DNA of 64,000 bases from Gambelia wislizenii (Eukaryota; Chordata; Lepidosauria; Squamata; Crotaphytidae): the NCBI GenBank assembly GCA_030847615.1, contig JAUMIR010000001.1:438766687-438830686 (forward strand). The letters run 5' to 3'. Position numbers and translations under genes: made by a program. Positions 56,292 to 64,000 of the stretch are shown here, piece after piece (the stretch's first letter is position 1; each line of letters opens with the position of its first letter). The notes under the pieces were generated by a model, which was given only the letters and a program-made list of their open reading frames with translations, was not told the origin of the DNA and searched no databases.

Positions 56292-57539
56292 CATATACTT
56301 GCATTCCCAGACACAGCGACCACAGTTTCAGAGTGATCAGAAAACTTTATTGGCACAGAAATCCAAGAAGCATATCATACAAGGTTATTGCTGAGAATTG
56401 AAACTTAAAGGCTACACACTATATTAAAAGCATATTACAGTCTATAAAATCTGGTGGGCTCTAATACCATTGGTGAGCCATCACCCCTGACCTAACATTC
56501 CTTTACACCAGCCAGCCTTTTTTCCCCAGGCTGGTTTTGCAGTTGTATTCTTATCTTTCCCCCAAACCAACTGAATCTGTTACCACCTCCCTCCACAGTT
56601 GGCAAAAAAGCACTCTTTACAAGTACCAAAAAAGCAAAACAGAATGAGTATCAAGGTTGCAGAAAAAATAACTGAAAACAGCAGGATTAGGTACCATCAG
56701 GAACCGATCCTGACAAAAGTGCCCTTTCAATGTTACCCAGCACCCAACTGTAACTCAGAACCAGTAATGGTGAAACCAATTGTGCTGATGGAAATATAAT
56801 GAGTGCAATTGATTTTAATTGTCAAAAAAGTCTTATGTTGCTACAGTTCAAAGTTTATATTAAACCTTGATCCCACATAGATTAAGTGAAATTAAGTTTC
56901 ATTTATGCTGAAACATGTTGAGGGTAGTTTCAATGAAACCTATTATAAAAGCGTCCCTTGGATCCAGGGCACCCATGAAACCACGAAAAAGGCAGAGTTG
57001 TTGACTTTGTTCTCCAAACAACAGCACCTCCACCCCATGCTACCCATAAGATATTACACATCGTCACCACTGTTTGGAAAACAAAGGCAAAAGTAATGTA
57101 GAATTTGAATGACGTGTTTCTCTGGATCAAAGTCAATGAGTTATAGGTATTCCTTCATCTAATTATGCATGCTAAAGTTCTACTGAAGCAGAAAAGCAAG
57201 CGTAACAGCAGGCCTTGACTGCTGAATATAATCTTTGGCACAGTATCTAATTTTTAATTGCTGAAATAAAAATCAAGCATGTCTTGTCCACAATGGATAT
57301 AGATAGGGTTGGATTTAGAATTAGTCTTACTTTACAGCAATGCTACTCAAAATGGTGGTTCATGAACCAGTGCCAGTTCACAAGCCATTGGCAAGTCTCC
57401 ATGAAAAAAATAAATTGTAGACTTACAAAAAATCCTTTTTATTTAGAAATAACAGTTATAATTTCATATTCAGATCTACTTAAAAACAACGTATTCTTTG
57501 AAATAAAATATTTAAGATGATTATTTGAAGACTGAAGAT

Positions 57540-57640
57540 CAATACTAGTACTACCTAGAATAGACCCACTGCATTGAACGGCATTACAACTAACTTAAAT
57601 TCCATTGGTTTTAGTGGGTCTTTTTTAAGCAGGGCTACTA
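57540..57640. repeat. Degenerate ancient repeat, family Q
   Basis: CTAGAATAGACCCACTGCAT and CCATTGGTTTTAGTGGGTCT, the two halves being roughly inverse. Confidence 0.45.
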
Positions 57641-58690
57641 TTTGATAATAATAATAAAATAATAATAATAACATTTATTTATATCCCGCCTCTCTGCGAG
57701 CAATCGGGGCGGCTTACAACAATAAAATAATACACAGTATAAAACAGCTCAAAATCCCTTCCCCCCCTTAAAACATTATTAAATTAATACAAATTAAAAT
57801 CAATATATAATACAGTTTATTAAAAACCCTTTCGAGCAAGCAGCATCAGTTTGGAGGTCCAGAAGCAACCTCCAGAGGGGGTTCCTGAGGCCGGAGTTAG
57901 CTATTTTGGAAAAGCCTGCCTGAAGAGAACCGTCTTGACAGCCTTTTTAAAGCTTTCTAATGATGTCAATAGGCGGATCTCATCCGGCTGGCCGTTCCAC
58001 AATTTGGGGGCAACAGCTGAGAAAGCCCTCTGGGAGGTGGTCGCCAGCCTAGGTCTTTGTGGCTGCAACAAATTCCTCCCAGAGGACCGGAGAGCGAGGG
58101 GAGGATTATAAGGGAGAAGGCGGTCCCTGAGATAGCTTGGGCCCAAGCCATTTAGGGCTTTAAAGGTGATAACCAACACCTTGTACTGGGCCCGGAAGCT
58201 GATAGGCAGCCAGTGGAGGGACCTCAGAACCGGAGTAATGTGGTCCCTCCTAGATGTCCCAGAAACTAGCCTGGCTGCCATATTTTGTGCCAGCTGTAAT
58301 TTCCGAACTAAGCACAAGGGTAGCCCCATGTAGAGTGCATTACAGAAATCAAGACATGAGGTTACCAGCGCGTGCACAACAGTCTCAAGATCCCTTACTT
58401 CCAGAAAAGGGCGCAGCTGGCGTATCATCCGAAGCTGATAGCAAGCGCTCCTGACTGTCGCATTTACCTGATTTGTCATCAAGAGTGACGAGTCAAGGAG
58501 CACCCCTAGACTGCGAACACAGTCACAGTCACTGGAGGAGAGTGTGACCCCATCCAGGACTGGAGATTGCAACCCGATTCTTGGTTTTGGGGCCGCTACC
58601 ATGAGCACCTCCGTCTTGATGTAGCCCTTATTTCTCAATTGAAATTTATATACTACGTTAGGGAGATATATGCTTCTAAAGCTCACTGCT
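57641..58690 (-). mobile_element. L2-like LINE 3' end with long open frame
   Basis: Minus strand. Positions 58686-57901 are open for 261 codons: PVLDGVTLSSSDCDCVRSLG, VRSACYQLRMIRQLRPFLEV, RKLQLAQNMAARLVSGTSRR, DHITPVLRSLHWLPISFRAQ, YKVLVITFKALNGLGPSYLR, LWNGQPDEIRLLTSLESFKK. This is the C-terminal part of an L2-clade ORF2 after the catalytic palm. The tail is AATCGGGGCGGCTTACAACA complement and (AAT)n at 57641-57675. It is the least damaged LINE frame in the window. It is 5' truncated at about 58690. Confidence 0.9.
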
Positions 58691-59084
58691 GGACCACAGA
58701 AGTTGGCATTCCACAGGAAAACTAGCAGTTAAATGAGTTAGTGCCACTGGCTTTACTAAATCTTTTATCACATGAGCTTAAAAGAGACCAACCATCATCT
58801 TCTCTTACTGATATTCTTACAAGAGCATATCAATCTCACAATAGAATATCAGTACTTACAAACAGAAAAAACAGGCATTACATGTTAAGTTCTGAAATAC
58901 CATAGTCTGCTGGTTTTACATCTAAAATCAAGTATTTACCTTTCCTTAGTGTTTTCTATAACTATTAAATAATTCCTTTAAAAAATGGTAGAAAGCCATT
59001 TTAAGCTTTAATGTGCAAATAGATTCTGAATAATCATGATTTATTTTAATGTCTCAGTATTTAGGATAGACTTTTCCTATCATT

Positions 59085-59392
59085 TATTTATTTATTTTAT
59101 TTATTTAGAGTATTTACACTCCACTCCTCAGCCACAAAGGCTCTCAGAATGAATGGCTTACAAATTGTTAGCAATAGCACTTACACTTCTACACCGCTTT
59201 ATAGCACTAGGCACTCTCTAAGCAGTTTACGGTATGTTAGCTAATTGCCCCCACAAGCTAGGTACTCTTTTTACAGACCTATGAAAGGATGGAAAGCTGA
59301 GTCAACTTTGGAGCCCTGCAGGATTGAACTCAAAACACTGTGGCTGCAGTACCAGCATTTAACCACTGCACCACCAATAGCTCCAGGGCGAC
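59085..59392 (-). mobile_element. tRNA-derived SINE with L2-like tail, reverse (second copy)
   Basis: TTTATTTATTTATTTTATTT tail, CTCCTCAGCCACAAAGGCTC, GGATTGAACTCAAAAC (B-box complement) and the head complement AACCACTGCACCACCAATAG. Compared with the copy at 24766 it has about 30 extra bases (CTTTATAGCACTAGGCACTC). Confidence 0.78.
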
Positions 59393-59578
59393 TACTAGTG
59401 GTACATTATAAATAAAAGTTTGTCCTAATTAAAACCCAGTATCTGCAATACCATTTAAGACTGTATTTAAATCACCTCAGCATTTAGCTTCTTGAAAGTT
59501 GAATTCATCAAAAAAAATTAAAATCTGATCACTTTAACAAAACTTAAATAACTGGTGCCTTCGTACAAAAGTCTCTTT

Positions 59579-59912
59579 GGGTTGTCTAAACGGTGAAAAG
59601 GGAATACAAGCTGTCTTAATGGGAACCCACATCAATGTGTCATATTCAGTAGGAGGGGACCAAAAAACTACAAAAACTATGTTGGGAAAGCCTTTGCGGC
59701 TTTTCCCAAAGTTTTTAAAAAGCTCCATGGGGAAAGTGCATTCCAACCCATTGGGACAAGCAATTCGCTTTGAACCACTTTCTCATATGAGAGGAAGCAC
59801 AAACCTGATTGGCCGGACAAGTGGGGGGGCGGGGCTTCCTAACACAGCAAGCTCCTGCTGCCACCATGCTGGATTTTCGCCATAGTGAGCTATCGCTAAG
59901 GAAATAGAAGGG
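59579..59912 (+). mobile_element. Nonautonomous DNA transposon, family H copy 3, right-truncated
   Basis: GGGTTGTCTAAACGGTGAAA, CCCAAAGTTTTTAAAAAGCT and GGCGGGGCTTCCTAACACAG match copies 1 and 2. A small imperfect hairpin TTGGGAAAGCC/GGCTTTTCCCAA lies at 59682-59709, at the place where copy 1 has its 73-bp palindrome. Confidence 0.7.
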
Positions 59913-59976
59913 GGTTTGTGCTATCTTTTTGTCTCTTTTTCACCATCCTTTCCACAATGGTGAGCATGGTAGCTTT

Positions 59977-60422
59977 GGGCCTCTCTACACTGCAAAAATA
60001 CAGTACAGTAGGACTCCCATATCCACTGATTCATTATCCACTGGTTCAATTACCCATGGGGCACAAAACAGCATACCTACCAAAGAGACTTCCTAGAAAA
60101 TATGTCCCCTCTAGCCATTTTCTAGGTCCTCCAAGGCAACTCTATGGTATTCTAAACCGGAAGTCCCATTATTTTCAATGGCATTCACTATTATTTATGG
60201 TTTTCGGTATCCACCGGGGGGCCCAGAACCAATCCCCATGCTGATACGGGGTCCTACTGTAGTTTGACACCACTTTATCCACCATAGTGCTATCCTGTGG
60301 AATTCTGGTATTTGTAGTTTGGTGAGACAACAGAGTTCTACAAATACCAGGATCCCATAGGACAGAAGTATGGTGGATAAAGTGGTGTCAAACTGCTTTA
60401 TTTCTGCAGTGCAGACAGCCCC
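59977..60422. mobile_element. Long-palindrome MITE, family P copy 4, split by a Tigger-like MITE
   Basis: GGGCCTCTCTACACTGCAAA to GCAGTGCAGACAGCCCC. Without the insertion at 60006-60259 it is a nearly full palindrome of about 190 bp (GTTTGACACCACTTTATCC facing GGATAAAGTGGTGTCAAAC). Confidence 0.85.
60006..60259. mobile_element. Tigger-like MITE, family T2, inside family P copy 4
   Basis: CAGTAGGACTCCCATATCC to GATACGGGGTCCTACTG with the target TA duplicated at 60004-60005 and 60260-60261. Same family as 41023-41258. Confidence 0.9.
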
Positions 60423-61451
60423 TTTTTTCCTGGGCTGTTTATCAGCATTGGTGCTACCAGCACAGATAATTATGTTACATTACATTAAGAAATACAGAAC
60501 TGTTGCAGGGATAGATTTTATTGAAATCTGCTTAGTGGATGCAGAGGTATGGAAGCTTTTGATATTGGAAATTGTTTAAAGTATCAGGGTTCTAATATTG
60601 TTCCCTGTTTTAACACCCACACTGTATTTCACACGCTAGTGGAGAATACAGCCATATAGCAGAGTTAAAACAAACGCAGCAGTATTTAGCATTAGATTCT
60701 TAGCATACATATAAAACCACAGCTTAGTAAATAACCAAACACCCTTTATCTTTTCCCAAGTTGTTTAACTAGCAAAAATAACCACTCAAGACTCATCAAG
60801 TTAGTTTAAAAGTACATAAAAGTCATCTTTACTCACAGTTGCAGAGCTTTCATGGCAGATACATGAATACATCATCAGAATAGACTAAAACTACTTAAAA
60901 ATGTCTAAAAACTACATTGTTACAAAAAGAAAATTCAGGACTCCCTGAGAGGGACATCCTATCCCTTCCATGGTCCATGCGCTAGAGAGAGGAGCTTTTG
61001 GAACAAAGGAGGAAACTTAGACACTCCCCTTTACCCCAGAACCCCAAAAGAAAAACTTCAGGAAGTTACATCAACTCATCCTATATGGCTTCTTAGTTAA
61101 CCCTTCAGTAGCAAAACATTTCCACTTATTGGACTGCAAATTATATTTTCCAACATCTGAGTCATAAAGAATGCTTCATCAAATAGAGTTCTGTGTGATT
61201 AAAGAACAAATACTAATATAATAAAACAGAACAGTTAACCCTTTTCTGTTCCTATTTTTTGAGATAAACACAGCAATAATTATTTCAAGATAAACTTTCA
61301 TATGTCACACAACTGGATCCTAGATCATAACAGAGTGGAAGCACCAGATTTCAAGAGACAAATAGCCAATGCATGACTGACTAACCAAACAAACTCCAGT
61401 GGACATTGTAACCATACAAAACCATGAACCACAGAGTGAATTGATTTAAAT

Positions 61452-61757
61452 CAGGGGTAGGCAAAGTATGACCCTTGGACCACATGCAGCCCTTGGGACC
61501 CCTAAGTGTAGCCCCTGAAGTCCCCAAGAAGCCCCCCAAAGCCCCCAAACTAAAGCCCCAGGATTGGGGAGGGATATTTCTGCCTGAAAAAACAACCCAA
61601 AAAATGCCCAAACCACAGTGGTTTGCTTCCTTGGCCCTCCAAAGCTCACCAAACCTTCCCAAAACCCAAAAGGAATTTTCAAAATCAGATAAAAATTGGC
61701 CAAAATGGCAGGTGGTCACACGGTGGGCAAATGGCCCTGATCAGTTGCCTATACCTG
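61452..61757. mobile_element. hAT nonautonomous element (306 bp)
   Basis: The ends CAGGGGTAGGCAAAGTATG and CAGTTGCCTATACCTG are inverted. The 8-bp flanks ATTTAAAT and TTTTAAAT differ at one position. The interior is C-rich and repetitive, with no coding content. Confidence 0.8.
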
Positions 61758-61810
61758 TTTTAAATCAAGCTAGAACTACTGAGTTTAAAGTTTCATCATG
61801 TAGCCCTACA

Positions 61811-61873
61811 AGATGAGCTGTTTGGGGTTGCAGTCCAACAACATCTGAAGGGCTACATGTTCCCCACCCTTAC
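61811..61873. repeat. hAT-like MITE fragment
   Basis: GGGGTTGCAGTCCAACAACA then TCTGAAGGGCTACATGTTCC, the right end of the short MITE family. Confidence 0.5.
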
Positions 61874-62042
61874 TTTAATAGGGTTCCCACTGCCACAACA
61901 CTTAAAAAAAACTATTGTGTAAATCTGAACACCAAAATACATGAATTTGCAATGCAATTGAACAGTTTAGAACAACTACTTTGTGCAATTTTTTGGAAAC
62001 TTTCTTTTTATTAATTTAGGCCATCTAAATACTCTAAATACT

Positions 62043-62268
62043 CTAAAGGCACCAGATCCCATCTGATCTTGGAAGCTAAGCAGGGTCAGCTCTGGTTAGT
62101 ACCTGGATGGGAAACTGCAAACAAATGCCAGGTACTGTAGGCTATCTTTCAGAGGAAGGAATGGACAAAACCACCTCTGAGTATTCCTTGCCTAAAAAAA
62201 CCCTTTGAAATTCATGAGGGTCGCCATAAGTCAACAGGTGACTTGAAGGCACACACACACACACACAC
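62043..62268 (+). mobile_element. 5S-rRNA-headed SINE, best copy
   Basis: The 5S part (62049-62142) keeps the pol III internal control region: A-box block AAGCTAAGCAGGGTC at 62074-62088 and C-box block ACCTGGATGGGAAACTGC at 62101-62118. The body runs through ACCACCTCTGAGTATTCCTT and GTCGCCATAAGTCAACAGGT then GACTTGAAGGCACAC into (CA)n. Confidence 0.92.
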
Positions 62269-62351
62269 TCATCACTTCTGTCAAAGTACATCCATTCCTT
62301 AAAAATGGTAAGAAGTAAATTGCTACCATAAACATAAGAGCACTTAAGTTT

Positions 62352-62470
62352 AAATTCGATTTAGTCCCAACCAAGAGTAAATCCATTGATTTGGGAATCT
62401 GATAAATCAATGGGAATCTGTTAAATCAACATGTATGTAAGTTCCATTGATTGAAACTATTGTATCTAGG
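62352..62470. repeat. Degenerate ancient repeat, family Q
   Basis: ATTTAGTCCCAACCAAGAGT then AAATCCATTGATTTGGGAAT, and TAAGTTCCATTGATTGAAAC. Confidence 0.45.
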
Positions 62471-62580
62471 GCATGGTTTATTAAGCTAAATCTTAAACAT
62501 CAGATGTTTCACACTTGCTACTGCAGTATTGCTGGTTCATGGCTATCTTTAAAACACAGAGACATAGTCATATAGCGCCC

Positions 62581-62596
62581 ACGTGCTCAACCACAG
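62581..62596 (+). promoter_or_regulatory. Candidate hypoxia response element with CACAG ancillary site
   Basis: ACGTG (62581-62585) is followed after six bases by CACAG (62592-62596), close to the ACGTG-N8-CACAG layout of the EPO enhancer. It lies within CACGTG, so an E-box factor could also bind. It is in intron 1, near the unseen 5' end of EGLN3, and outside any recognised transposon. Confidence 0.4.
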
Positions 62597-63287
62597 ATGT
62601 TTAAGTCCTTTGTATAGGTACCGTATTATACCTGAGGCAGTCACCCAGGAGAAGCAGAGAAGATGGTACTAAGTAACCAAGTGCACGCAGATGGTGGTGG
62701 ACCTTTAACTGGGCATCCAAAGGACAGCGCTTTATACCACTTTCAATTTTTATATTTTTAAAAAAACTCAGTGTTAAATAAATGCACATTCTGAAATGTC
62801 TACCACTAGATCTCATTTTCCACAGTCCCGCTGTCATTTTTATTCACAGACTGAAACAGAAATATGTGTGGTCTTGCTTTTTCATGCTTGCTTGTAGGTA
62901 ACGCAATGCATGCAAGTGTGACAGAGCCATTAATTCATTTTTATGAAACTGCAAGTATAGATTTAGCTGGCATGTTTGTGATGAGATTTAGTTTTAACAG
63001 TTATATTAAAATGAGAGTCAAGAAAGAAATGTAGTATTTTAGTTATATATTTTAAATAATAAAAAATCTTATTTAAACTTTTTAAAATGCCAGTTTTTAT
63101 TTTGTTTTTTGTTTGTTTATTTTTAAAAGCCATCAGTTTGTATTTACCCTGATACACCATTCTATCAGGATGCACAATGCAGGCATGCAACAAGAAGAGG
63201 AGCCCAGGAATGTTGATGGAGAATGACACAAGCAGGGTTGGTCCTTTCAAAGTGCTAATAAAATCCCAGATCTTGGAAAAGTTACTT

Positions 63288-63352
63288 TTTTAGACTACAA
63301 CATGGCCTGGGAGATTCTGGGAGCTGTAGTCCAAAAAATAATTTTCCAGGCT
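63288..63352. repeat. Palindromic MITE fragment
   Basis: AGTTACTTTTTTAGACTACA faces TGTAGTCCAAAAAATAATTT around GGGAGATTCTGGGAGC. Confidence 0.55.
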
Positions 63353-64000
63353 CTGTGACTTTCATACAACACTGGGTGTAAATGTAGAACTTAAAATAGC
63401 ATGTGCTCCAGCTATCCCAATTTGGCAGAGAGAGTCCTGATTAATCCTCTATCATCACATTTTTTCTATTGCTATCAAAATGGTCCTGTTTCTTTCTCTT
63501 CTTCCTACTTTCCTGCTTTGTCTGCAGCTTATTCCAGTGGCTGCAGACTGATTGCAAAAGTAGTTTGCACTCACTTAATACAAAAGGAAGGAAAGATGAA
63601 GGGGTAGAATCTTGCCCTTCCCAGTAGACTCTGGCAAAAGCAAACAGCTTCAGCCACTTCTAGCTTGTACATTCTTCCTCATTAATAACTTTTACCATCT
63701 TAACCACACTCTGATGTTGCTTGGCCACATGTGTCTCAGTTTTCATCTGTGAAATGGGGGAGGGTATGAAATAGCGGAACTATTCATTTAAACTTGCAAC
63801 TAACACATAATTAATTCTTGTCTGACCCAAGATGAAATTATCTATCCATAATCTGAGGGCCCCCATTTTGTTCACTCCACTTGGGCCCATAAGCCTGCAA
63901 AGAAAAAATGGCACTTAACTGACGGAAATTATTTTAGACCAAAATAAAGATACCAAAGTAAATTGTTAACTCAATTAGACACCTGGAATTTCTTCTACAA

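Larger units (their letters stand above)
33865..64000 (-). other. EGLN3: EGLN3 intron 1 (at least 30 kb, open at right edge)
   Basis: Inferred span: exon 2 begins at 33864 and no sequence coding the EGLN3 N-terminal 119 residues was recognised to the right. It is filled mainly by transposon copies, listed separately. Stretches without recognised content include 33865-34640, 34725-35276, 35491-36037, 37046-37757, 38736-40240, 45311-46226, 47648-50413, 50491-51574, 52605-53180, 54616-55499, 56292-57539, 58687-59084, 60423-61451 and 62471-63290. If an unseen exon 1 or another gene lies inside, this span would be wrong. Confidence 0.6.

Noticed and set aside
57901..58686. A host gene coding a 261-residue protein
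   Set aside because: Its motifs are those of the L2 ORF2 C-terminus and it ends in an L2 tail.
62049..62142. A genuine 5S rRNA gene
   Set aside because: The 5' part of 5S is missing, there are many substitutions, and the sequence continues into a SINE body rather than a T-run terminator.

Overview
This is vertebrate nuclear DNA, most probably from a squamate reptile (a lizard fits best). The evidence is the mix of interspersed repeats: CR1 LINEs with the (ATTCTATG)n 3' end, L2-like LINEs, a BovB-like RTE, tRNA-headed and 5S-headed SINEs that share a body, many short DNA transposons (Tigger-like with TA target duplications, hAT with 8-bp duplications, long palindromic MITEs), and a GC-rich Sushi-type LTR retrotransposon. 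The organism call is an inference from repeat content.

The one recognisable host gene is EGLN3 (PHD3, a HIF prolyl hydroxylase), on the minus strand. Exons equivalent to human exons 2 to 5 lie at 33745-33864, 29467-29603, 27001-27074 and 18772-18803. They join in phase and give 120 residues from the conserved AMVACYPG start to the stop. Counted with the human numbering, iron ligands H135, D137 and H196 and the 2-oxoglutarate arginine R205 fall exactly in place. Exon 1 is not in the window, so 33865-64000 is read as intron 1 (at least 30 kb). Two candidate hypoxia response elements lie in it (40370-40383 and 62581-62596).

Layout. 1-2718: the 5' part of a young-looking Sushi/Ty3 LTR element on the minus strand (LTR, self-complementary primer site, gag, -1 frameshift signal, start of pol). 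2719-12270: nested repeats (Tigger MITE split by a LINE, a 2-kb CR1, a DNA transposon carrying a perfect 73-bp inverted duplication, SINEs, a 275-bp-arm foldback). 12270-18770: mostly unrecognised sequence and the probable EGLN3 3' UTR. 18770-33864: EGLN3 exons and introns 2 to 4, full of transposon copies. 33865-64000: intron 1, with L2, CR1, hAT, Tigger and MITE copies and some repeat-poor stretches.

No bacterial-type system, CRISPR array, rRNA gene or functional tRNA gene was seen. The strongest unusual signals are the compact regulatory architecture of the Sushi element, the perfect palindrome at 9102-9252, the foldback at 10509-11148, the 5S/tRNA alternate-head SINE family, and the intron 1 hypoxia-element candidates.
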